From NCBI GenBank assembly GCA_945865565.1, contig CAMBEK010000002.1:177644-241643 (forward strand): a DNA stretch of 64,000 bases, given 5' to 3'. Both the position numbers and the translations under genes were made by a program. The notes below the pieces were generated by a model. The model searched no databases. It was not told the DNA's origin and saw only the letters and a list, made by a program, of their open reading frames with translations. This document shows positions 51,904-58,529 of this stretch, piece by piece; the first letter of the stretch is position 1, and each line of letters starts with the position of its first letter. This stretch comes from Pseudobacteriovorax antillogorgiicola (lineage in GTDB: Bacteria; Bdellovibrionota_B; Oligoflexia; Oligoflexales; RGVZ01).

Positions 51904-53163
51904 ATGAATCGATTCCATATCTCTAATGAAATCCGCACCGGTTTTTTGGTTTCCATCATCGCACTCCCACTGTGCCTCGGAATTTCGATGGCCAGTGGCT
52001 TTCCCGCAGCAGCGGGCATCGTAACAGCGATCATTGGCGGGCTTGTCGCAAGCCGTTTGGGTGGTTCTCCTCTCACCATTAAAGGACCTGCCGCCGGGCT
52101 GATTGTCATTGTTTTGGCTGGTGTGATTGAGCTTGGCGGCGGTTCGGCCTCCGTTGGTTACTCCAGAATGCTCACCGCCATTGCGGTGGCAGCCATGTTC
52201 CAGATCGCTTTTGGTGCTCTCCGTATGGGGCGTTTCAGCTCGCTGATTCCGCCCTCGGTCGTCCATGGAATGCTGGCTGGTATCGGCGTTATTATTTTCG
52301 CCAAGCAAGCGCACGTCTTGCTCGGGGCTGCTCCAATGACCAAGTCACCAATGGCGCTTATCCAGGAGATTCCTCATTCGATTATGAACCTGAATCCTGC
52401 TGTGGCGGGAATTGGAGTTTTGGTGTTGGGGGTTCTCGTTGGCTTTAATTACCTCCCCGCGCGGATTTCCAGGAAGGTTCCCTCTCAGCTTGTCGCCTTG
52501 GCCATTGCCGTTCCGGTGGGCCTTTTCCTTGATTTTTCTCACGCACACAACCTAGTTGCCGCTGGAACCCATCTGCATGTCGGACCTGAGTACCTGGTTC
52601 GAATGCCTGCCAGCATCCTTGGCTCACTTTCGCGTCCCGATTGGGGCGCTTTGGTTGACCTTGCGACCTGGAAGTATGTGCTGTTGCTCGCGCTTATCGG
52701 TAGTGCAGAATCCCTTCTCACGGTTCAGGCCGTGGATTCCCTTGATCCTAAGAAACGTAAATCAGATGTCGATGCCGACTTGATCGCGGTTGGGGTTGGT
52801 AATTTGCTTGCCGGGTTGTGCGGCGGGCTTCCGATGATTTCAGAGATCGTCCGGAGCCGGGCGAATATCGACAACGGTGCCGAGACGTCTTGGTCAAACT
52901 TTTTTCACGGTGCCTTCCTGGCTGCTGCGTTGTTCTTGATTCCGGGATTGCTCAATACGATTCCACTGACAGTACTTGCGGCGATGCTGCTGGTGACCGC
53001 ATACCGTTTGGCGTCCCCGAAAGAATTCGCGAAGGTTTTTAAAATTGGTTCTGATCAATTCGCGATCTTTGTCGTGACCATGGTGTTGACGGGCGTCGGT
53101 TTTATTTTTGCTGGGTTCACTGGCCGTCGTCACATTTCCCTTCACATCTGCCTTCCGCGGTGA
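51904..53163 (+). CDS. SulP-family anion transporter, C-terminus altered
   Basis: From ATG 51904 this encodes a SulP membrane transporter, probably for sulfate, bicarbonate or a similar anion. Typical parts are A-L-P-L-C-L-G-I-S-M-A-S-G-F-P, I-K-G-P-A-A-G-L and A-E-S-L-L-T-V-Q-A-V-D, across about ten membrane segments. After F-V-V-T-M-V-L-T the conserved (A)-T-D-L-L-(V/I)-G block and the rest of the final helices are missing. The frame instead reads G-V-G-F-I-F-A-G-F-T-G and ends. The downstream frame in another phase is clearly coding-like, so a deletion or frameshift fusion is suspected. There is no STAS domain. Confidence 0.8.
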   Translation: MNRFHISNEIRTGFLVSIIALPLCLGISMASGFPAAAGIVTAIIGGLVASRLGGSPLTIKGPAAGLIVIVLAGVIELGGGSASVGYSRMLTAIAVAAMFQIAFGALRMGRFSSLIPPSVVHGMLAGIGVIIFAKQAHVLLGAAPMTKSPMALIQEIPHSIMNLNPAVAGIGVLVLGVLVGFNYLPARISRKVPSQLVALAIAVPVGLFLDFSHAHNLVAAGTHLHVGPEYLVRMPASILGSLSRPDWGALVDLATWKYVLLLALIGSAESLLTVQAVDSLDPKKRKSDVDADLIAVGVGNLLAGLCGGLPMISEIVRSRANIDNGAETSWSNFFHGAFLAAALFLIPGLLNTIPLTVLAAMLLVTAYRLASPKEFAKVFKIGSDQFAIFVVTMVLTGVGFIFAGFTGRRHISLHICLPR

Positions 53164-53392
53164 AGATCAGGTTCTTGAGGCAGCTTTTGAAATCAGTCAT
53201 ATTGCGACGGTGTTGGGTGGAACAATTGCCATCTTGATTCAACTATTGATCATCAACGCGATGTCTCAGGCCTATTTTGGATCACCACGCCACGAGGTCC
53301 GCTACCCTCAGCTCGATCTCTCCGATAGGAGTTTTGCTTTGGTTCTATTCCCAGCTGTGGCAGCCTTGGGTTCAACGCTGTACTTTTTTTAA
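53108..53392 (+). CDS. Membrane coding segment overlapping the SulP end, unknown
   Basis: In the +1 phase relative to SulP, the frame from about 53098 to 53392 reads as a well-formed membrane protein tail. It has a hydrophobic segment (L-L-G-S-L-A-V-V-T-F), a short polar stretch F-R-G-E-D-Q-V-L-E-A-A, another membrane helix (L-G-G-T-I-A-I-L-I-Q-L-L-I-I-N-A) and a final one. No good start or ribosome site exists; TTG 53108 is the only candidate. It may be the 3' remainder of a second membrane gene joined to sulP by a deletion, or a frameshifted sulP end. No family recognised. Confidence 0.45.
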   Translation: MLGSLAVVTFPFTSAFRGEDQVLEAAFEISHIATVLGGTIAILIQLLIINAMSQAYFGSPRHEVRYPQLDLSDRSFALVLFPAVAALGSTLYFF

Positions 53393-53419
53393 GGCGTTTC
53401 ATCAAATCGGGAGATCGTG

Positions 53420-54043
53420 ATGTCCGCTAATTCGAGTGAGACGGGAGCTTTGTGGGACGGCCTATTTAGTAATCAGATCAATGTATACGGCACAGAGCCA
53501 AATGATTTTGTGCGCCTGGCTGCTGGCCTTCTAAAGCCCGGGTCTCGGATTCTTTGCCTCGGTGAGGGTGAAGGCCGCAATGCATTACACTTGCTGCGGC
53601 TGGGACATCAAGTCACCTGCGTGGATGCCTCTAGGGTTGCGCGGGACCGTGCTTTGACGTCATTTGCTCGCGAAAATTTTTCAGCCGAATACCTTTTGAT
53701 GGACCTGAGCCAAACGCTCCCTTCAGGAACTTGGGATGCGGTTGTGTCGGTATGGTGTCACCTTCCCACGACTTTGCGGCGCGAAGTTCATGCGAAGCTT
53801 TCGAGTTGGCTTTCTGAGGGTGGGATTTACGTGGCAGAAGGCTACACGCCGGATCAACTGCGTTTTGGTACGGGTGGTCCCACAGATCTTGAACTCTTGT
53901 ATGATCCATCTCAAATTCAGCAGGAGATTCCGCTGCACCTTGAGGTGTTTCAGAAGACTGAAAGGTTTGTCAGTGAAGGTCAAAGGCACCAAGGGATGAG
54001 CGCGACGCTTCAGATCGTCGGTAGAAAAATGACGAGCAAATAG
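53420..54043 (+). CDS. Class I SAM-dependent methyltransferase (TehB-like)
   Basis: From ATG 53420 (GGGAG upstream) a 207-residue methyltransferase. Motif I is I-L-C-L-G-E-G-E-G-R-N-A, with Glu replacing the first Gly-rich residues as in the TehB/thiopurine-type branch. V-T-C-V-D-A-S is the acidic strand and W-D-A-V-V-S-V-W-C-H-L-P marks motif IV. Similar small enzymes detoxify tellurite or methylate small molecules, but the substrate cannot be told. It starts 27 bases after the membrane segment that follows sulP, perhaps in the same transcript. Confidence 0.82.
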   Translation: MSANSSETGALWDGLFSNQINVYGTEPNDFVRLAAGLLKPGSRILCLGEGEGRNALHLLRLGHQVTCVDASRVARDRALTSFARENFSAEYLLMDLSQTLPSGTWDAVVSVWCHLPTTLRREVHAKLSSWLSEGGIYVAEGYTPDQLRFGTGGPTDLELLYDPSQIQQEIPLHLEVFQKTERFVSEGQRHQGMSATLQIVGRKMTSK

Positions 54044-54087
54044 AGAAGCAGAGAATAACTTTTATTTCGTGACCGGTTTCCTGGGGG

Positions 54088-54124
54088 CCCCAGTCATCCC
54101 TTGCTATGCTCAGGATGACTGGGG
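54088..54124. repeat. Long perfect inverted repeat (REP-like)
   Basis: ccccagtcatcc at 54088-54099 and its exact complement ggatgactgggg at 54113-54124 enclose a 13-base loop. Read on the minus strand it resembles the widely scattered GTCATCCTGAGC-type palindromic repeats. It sits between the convergent genes ending at 54043 and 54139 and may also end transcription, although no long T tract follows. Confidence 0.65.
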
Positions 54125-54138
54125 GCTCGGGTTTCCGT

Positions 54139-55221
54139 TTAGTTCGGGAAAATTGTGCTCGGGTCAGCGGTGAAGCTGACGGCATTGCTGGCAAATGGAT
54201 GATCGGCTGTGCCGCCAGAATTGACGTCGTTGCAGCTCCAGTCAAACGTCTTTGTCATAGCGCTACCGGGCGATGCTGTGCCTGAATGATCTGCTGTCGT
54301 CGTGGCATCGATAATCCCGATTTCTCCGTCCATCCCGGTGCCATCTTTGTTGGTGCCGGTCGTTGCTTCTTCAGTCCCCATAGCTGGACGGTAGCCATTG
54401 ATGGTGCCGTCGATGGTGCCGTCGAAATTGGTCCGGACACACTTAAACGCGGTCGCATCGTCTCTTCCGGCGCGGATTTCGATCGACTGGGCGGTGATGG
54501 CTTTGGTCTCCGTATTGTAGCTCACCTTGCCATAGTGGGCATTGTCGCCACCAGATTGGGTATCTGAAGAGCCAGCAACGGCACCAAGGAAGGTAGTTGC
54601 AAACTTGGCACCGTAGACTTTAACCGTCTGGGTTGTTCCTGTGCGGTCCCACTGTGCATAGCGAAGGCGCTTCATGCTGTCTTTTGCCATCGGATTGGAT
54701 CCTTGGATGACATAGCCTTTCGAAGAGTCTTGGCTGCCTGCCCACCACAGCGTCATAAAAGTAGTCGCATCGCTACTAATCGTGGCCTTGGCGAGGTATC
54801 CGGCCGTAACAGCCCAGGTCTCGGTCGGAGCAGAAATCGTGACCTCGATGGTCGATCCGCGAGGATCGGTTTTGGAGATCGTCTGGGGGAGATTGCTCAG
54901 GTCAGGGGCGACCCCCAGGATTTTGCTGAGGCGACAGAAAATCATTTCGATATCTGCCGTTTCAATCTTGTTGAAGCGGTAAAGTTCAGCGTGCAGGTGG
55001 CCTAGAACAGCGTTTGTATAGTCGCCTCTTTTCGGAGCGGCTGCGATAACGGCATCAAATACGGTGTGGCATTCGTCGCTTGGCTTGGAGCTTGCGCCGG
55101 TTGATGGCGGCGCAGATGGCCCAGATGGCGCAGATTGCGCGAGGGCGCTCGTTGAGATCCCAGTGTCAGTTAGGGTCAGTGACAATCCCATAAAACCAGA
55201 TAACAGAAGGCCTGTTCTCAT
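54139..55221 (-). CDS. Secreted protein of unknown function
   Basis: A 360-residue protein from ATG 55221 with a signal peptide ending S-A-L-A-Q-S, followed by a Pro/Ser linker. The mature part contains K-G-Y-V-I-Q-G-S-N, repeated D-G-T-I-(D/N)-G-T/Y segments and a terminal W-S-C-N-D, and looks beta-rich. It may be distantly related to the secreted protein at 47249, which shares the preceding small lipoprotein gene and a similar layout. A regular inverted repeat lies just beyond its 3' end. No function known. Confidence 0.65.
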   Translation of the reverse strand: MRTGLLLSGFMGLSLTLTDTGISTSALAQSAPSGPSAPPSTGASSKPSDECHTVFDAVIAAAPKRGDYTNAVLGHLHAELYRFNKIETADIEMIFCRLSKILGVAPDLSNLPQTISKTDPRGSTIEVTISAPTETWAVTAGYLAKATISSDATTFMTLWWAGSQDSSKGYVIQGSNPMAKDSMKRLRYAQWDRTGTTQTVKVYGAKFATTFLGAVAGSSDTQSGGDNAHYGKVSYNTETKAITAQSIEIRAGRDDATAFKCVRTNFDGTIDGTINGYRPAMGTEEATTGTNKDGTGMDGEIGIIDATTTADHSGTASPGSAMTKTFDWSCNDVNSGGTADHPFASNAVSFTADPSTIFPN

Positions 55222-55251
55222 TTAAGTACTCCGGTTTTGAAAAGATGAATG

Positions 55252-55389
55252 TTACTTGACGCTCGACGAGATCGTTGAAGGAAGTGAAGACGTGATCGTG
55301 TCGGACGACGAACTACTTCCACAACGAGCTAGAGAAAGTGCGAGGACGGCAATGCAGGTCAGGCTGAAAATTATTCTTTTGTTCTTCAT
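55252..55389 (-). CDS. Very small lipoprotein
   Basis: A 45-residue frame from ATG 55389 to TAA 55252. It begins M-K-N-K-R-I-I-F-S-L-T, has a hydrophobic segment and a probable lipidation site L-A-R-C-G-S-S-S-S-S, and ends in a Ser/Thr tail. Arg directly before the Cys is unusual. It lies 30 bases upstream of the secreted-protein gene at 54139-55221 on the same strand, mirroring the 48418/47249 pair. It is short, but the signal architecture and the repeated context support it. Confidence 0.55.
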   Translation of the reverse strand: MKNKRIIFSLTCIAVLALSLARCGSSSSSDTITSSLPSTISSSVK

Positions 55390-55559
55390 CAAATGAATCC
55401 TTACGTTGGAATTTTAGGCTGGGGTTACTCCATTATTTTACGTGAATTAAACCTGTATCGACAATGGGGCGTAGAGGCCCAGAAAGATCTGATGCCGTGG
55501 AGCCGTTGATGCCCAATGGTGTCAAAATTTTGTCGATGAATTTTAATTCGGAGCGGGTG

Positions 55560-56210
55560 TTAGAGCGATATTCCAAGGTAGAAGCGCAACAGCCGTGCCG
55601 AGGCCTCTGGTTTTAAATCATCATCGGCTGTTTTCTTTGTGATAATGCCGTCTTCGTTCTTGGTGATTTTTGCTGAGGACGCATAAAGGGGCCAATACAC
55701 GCCTACCCAGTCGCATCCAACGTGGAATGCGCTCCACTGCCATTGATTGCCAATAGAAAATCCGGGGCCAATGTCCCAGTAAGCAATGTCATAGTGGGCT
55801 TCTTTTCCTGTGAAGGTTGATGTCAGGACGTCAAGAAATTCATTGCGTCCTGAAGTTTGACGGTGGAGGACGCCTACATTGGTGTAGAGGGTAGGACTCC
55901 AAAAGTTTTTTGAGCGGATCGCGCGTGCCCTAGACGTTCCAAAAAAGAAAGTGTCAGACTTCTCGTAATACGCCTCAATCAACCAATCCGGGTTGATGTG
56001 ATATCCAGCCGAAGCAAACATTGCGATGCCATTCACGAAGCCGATTCCTGTAGCGACAGCAACGACGCGTCCGTTTCGGTTCGATGGAATTGCGGAATTT
56101 CGCGAGGGACTTGGAGCAGGTTCTTCGGTGCGCGCGTGGACCGGCAAGGAAGTCACGCTAAAGATCAAAATCATAAAGGCAAATTTAATTATTTTTTTCA
56201 GTAAGGCCAT
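55560..56210 (-). CDS. Exported outer-membrane-type protein
   Basis: A 216-residue protein from ATG 56210 with a signal peptide (M-A-L-L-K-K-I-I-K, cleavage after V-H-A). A Pro/Ser linker follows. The mature chain has alternating strands with many aromatic residues (G-Y-H-I-N-P-D-W-L-I-E-A-Y-Y-E-K) and ends R-L-L-R-F-Y-L-G-I-S-L, typical of a small outer-membrane barrel. It is preceded by a 170-base leader and lies between the small lipoprotein and tRNA-Ser. No named family. Confidence 0.7.
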   Translation of the reverse strand: MALLKKIIKFAFMILIFSVTSLPVHARTEEPAPSPSRNSAIPSNRNGRVVAVATGIGFVNGIAMFASAGYHINPDWLIEAYYEKSDTFFFGTSRARAIRSKNFWSPTLYTNVGVLHRQTSGRNEFLDVLTSTFTGKEAHYDIAYWDIGPGFSIGNQWQWSAFHVGCDWVGVYWPLYASSAKITKNEDGIITKKTADDDLKPEASARLLRFYLGISL

Positions 56211-56331
56211 TTGATGCTCCCGGTCGTTGGGTATCTAGAGATGCAATTTTTGATCTCATGCTTGCTTACCAAGCGGAAGAGCAAGGAAGTTTGGAGGGCG
56301 CTTAAAGTGAGCGATTGAAAGAGAGATCGGG

Positions 56332-56421
56332 TGGCGGAGAGAGTGGGATTCGAACCCACGATACGCGTTAACGTATACTAGATTTCGAGTCTAGCGCCTT
56401 CAGCCACTCGGCCATCTCTCC
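56332..56421 (-). tRNA. tRNA-Ser (CGA anticodon)
   Basis: Read on the minus strand: acceptor GGAGAGA pairs with TCTCTCC before G and encoded CCA. A long variable arm is present as in class II tRNAs, and the anticodon loop CTCGAAA gives CGA, which reads UCG serine codons. The T arm GGGTTCGAATCCC is standard. Its 5' half (56378-56421) is also the 3' end of the tadA coding frame. It probably arises by processing from a transcript that runs through tadA, because no clear separate promoter is visible. Confidence 0.95.
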
Positions 56422-56884
56422 TTTGGCGCCGCCGGCGAAAAAACTTTTGCAGCATTTCGCGACTTTCCGATTCCAGAACCCCGTGACTTACCAAAAAACG
56501 GTGATTAAGGCGAGCGTCTTCGTGGATCCGGTAGAGGCTTCCACAGGCTCCGGCCTTGGTGTCCATGGCGCCGAAAATAACCTCATCGACGCGGGATTGA
56601 TAAATGGCACCTGCGCACATCAGGCAGGGCTCAAGGGTCACATAAAGGGTGCAGCCCGAGAGGCGCCATGCTCCCAATGCGTCGGAGGCCTCTTCCATTG
56701 CCACAATTTCAGCGTGGCGGGTCGCCTGGCCTTCGATCTCTCGGCGATTGTAGCCACGGCCGATGATTTCGCCGTTCATGACAACGACAGCTCCGACGGG
56801 GACTTCGCCGATGGTCGCTGCAAATTCTGCCAGCCTCAGGGCCTCAGTCATGTATGTCGTGTGAGTCATCATTGCGTTCGTCAT
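56378..56884 (-). CDS. tadA: tRNA adenosine(34) deaminase TadA
   Basis: TadA deaminates adenosine to inosine at position 34 of tRNA-Arg(ACG). The 168-residue protein shows the zinc and catalytic motif R-H-A-E-I (H57, E59) and L-E-P-C-L-M-C (C87, C90). The start ATG 56884 has AGGACT upstream and overlaps the recombinase-like gene by 41 bases. The last roughly 14 residues (R-D-G-R-V-A-E-G-A-R-L-E-I) are translated from the tRNA-Ser gene, and the stop TAG is inside the anticodon stem. The core enzyme ends near F-F-R-R-R-R, so this tail looks dispensable. Confidence 0.95.
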   Translation of the reverse strand: MTNAMMTHTTYMTEALRLAEFAATIGEVPVGAVVVMNGEIIGRGYNRREIEGQATRHAEIVAMEEASDALGAWRLSGCTLYVTLEPCLMCAGAIYQSRVDEVIFGAMDTKAGACGSLYRIHEDARLNHRFLVSHGVLESESREMLQKFFRRRRQRRDGRVAEGARLEI

Positions 56885-57845
56885 TTAAGTCCTCGGTGCC
56901 CTTGAAGCCGTTGGCTGGCGCGGGTTCTAGCACGGGCAATGCATTGTGGCGAGCGATGTTCCCAAGGCGCCTCAGGCCGAGGTGGCCCATGAGTTCTTCC
57001 GGGGTTTTTCCCAGGGCTAGCTGGTGGCGGATCGCATGGTGGCGGAGAAGCTCCGAGTTCAGGGCTGAAACACCAATTTTATCGCCCAGTTCGTACATTA
57101 CGAACTTAAGGCCATGGCGTGTCATGGTTGGGGTTGAAACCGCCGATTCCCGACCTTTAAATGAGATGAACATCCGGCTGATAACCCCGGGGCGCTGCGC
57201 CGACCACTCCCTGAACAAATTTCGATAGGCGTCCAAGGCAGCCGCGCTTTCCGGGCCCAGAATGATGGCGCGACTGCGATCACCGGGGATGGACAGGCTA
57301 CCCCAGACGGCCAAGTTGTCGTCTAGCATCAAGTCGGTCCAGACCAGTGTGATTAATTCGCTGGCCTTGAGTCCCTCGAAAGATAAAAGGGACACAATGG
57401 CCCGGTCACGTGCTGCTTTGATTGGCGGTGTCGTGGCTGATGCCGCTTCAATCAGCATGGCCACATCTTCTTCATCCAATTGGTCGGGGAGGCCGTCATC
57501 CCTTGCCGGAAGCGGGACAAAGTCAAACGGAGATTCCCGGATGACCTTGCGGTCCACAAGGAAACGGAAGTACTGACGGATGCCGATGATCGAGCGTCGG
57601 ACGGAATTTGTCCGCCCGTCGCAATCGTGGCGCAGATAGTTTTCGTAGGCCAACAGGGTATCGGGTTCCAGATTCCCGAGGCGAAGTTTCTTTTCATGCA
57701 TGAATTCAAGGAACCGGCTGGCATCCCGGGTGTATGATTCGATCGTCGAGGGCTGCTTGCCCCGCAATTTCAGGCTTGCGGGGAAATCCGCAAAAGCTAG
57801 ATTGCCAGTTGGGTCTGCAGCTAAATTGTTAGTTTGATTTTCCAT
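56844..57845 (-). CDS. Tyrosine-recombinase-like protein lacking catalytic residues
   Basis: From ATG 57845 the protein has 333 residues with a SAM-like N-terminal core-binding domain (P-S-T-I-E-S-Y-T-R-D-A-S-R-F) and a phage-integrase-type catalytic fold. Compared with XerD, catalytic Arg is Lys (G-L-K-A-S-E-L), the beta-hairpin Lys is Pro, and the first His of H-x-x-R is Glu (E-L-L-R-H-H). The Tyr nucleophile is missing: no Tyr occurs after M-G-H-L-G-L-R-R-L-G-N-I. It should bind DNA but not cleave it. It overlaps tadA, with which it is co-transcribed. An upstream GTG at 57899 overlaps the divergent gene and is less likely. Confidence 0.8.
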   Translation of the reverse strand: MENQTNNLAADPTGNLAFADFPASLKLRGKQPSTIESYTRDASRFLEFMHEKKLRLGNLEPDTLLAYENYLRHDCDGRTNSVRRSIIGIRQYFRFLVDRKVIRESPFDFVPLPARDDGLPDQLDEEDVAMLIEAASATTPPIKAARDRAIVSLLSFEGLKASELITLVWTDLMLDDNLAVWGSLSIPGDRSRAIILGPESAAALDAYRNLFREWSAQRPGVISRMFISFKGRESAVSTPTMTRHGLKFVMYELGDKIGVSALNSELLRHHAIRHQLALGKTPEELMGHLGLRRLGNIARHNALPVLEPAPANGFKGTEDLNDERNDDSHDIHD

Positions 57846-57884
57846 GCTTCCGCTATCGTTGCCTGAGAGGGAGGGCCCGTCAAC

Positions 57885-58529
57885 ATGAGAATGTTGCACC
57901 AGTTTACCGTCGTCTTAATGATTCCGATGCTCCCAGGTGGTTTGGCCTTTGGTGCCACCAAGTCCAAATTTTCTCCGGGACTGAGCCATGTCACGGTGGT
58001 GATAAATGGTGAAAAAACCGCAGTGCACGCGGGCCAAACCTTAAACGTCTACCGCGGTGATAACATTGTATTTGTTCGGGCAGAGTCCCGCGAGCCGGGG
58101 GTCAATGCGTCGACCCTTGCGATTGATTTGGAGGGTTTTCGGGCGGCGACTGGAGGCGTGACTGGTTCGGGTCTGGATGTTCGTGGAACCGAGATCAATA
58201 CCGGACTCCTGCAGGGCAAGTCATTCAAAGTGGCGGTCCGGTCGGGGGAGAGGCTGTTTGGCCAAATCAAACTGGTTGTCGCGGATCCACGCTTTGACTA
58301 TGCGGTCGTCCTGGTCAATGGAAGTCCTGTGACCGTTAAGCAGGGCGGCAAATTGAATCTGAAGCCTTCAGACCAGATCAAGCTGGAAAGTGTGCGTTCA
58401 AACATCCCGGATCCTGCCAAAGTCGAGGTCGAGGCTGCGGGTGGAGGTTCTTTGCGATTCAAATATCGCGGACGGGTATTTGGCGAAATTCGCCTGCCTT
58501 TAAAGCGCTCGGGAGTTGATGCCCGTTGA
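57885..58529 (+). CDS. Exported protein with two internal repeats, coupled to ntrY
   Basis: A 214-residue protein with a signal peptide ending L-A-F-G-A. The mature part consists of two similar units of about 85-95 residues. V-T-V-V-I-N-G-E-K...V-H-A-G-Q-T-L-N matches V-V-L-V-N-G-S-P-V-T-V-K-Q-G-G-K-L-N, and F-G-Q-I-K-L-V matches F-G-E-I-R-L-P near the ends. It should be periplasmic. Its TGA overlaps the TTG start of ntrY, so it is translationally coupled to the membrane sensor kinase. A role as a ligand-binding partner of NtrY is an inference from this. Confidence 0.7.
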   Translation: MRMLHQFTVVLMIPMLPGGLAFGATKSKFSPGLSHVTVVINGEKTAVHAGQTLNVYRGDNIVFVRAESREPGVNASTLAIDLEGFRAATGGVTGSGLDVRGTEINTGLLQGKSFKVAVRSGERLFGQIKLVVADPRFDYAVVLVNGSPVTVKQGGKLNLKPSDQIKLESVRSNIPDPAKVEVEAAGGGSLRFKYRGRVFGEIRLPLKRSGVDAR

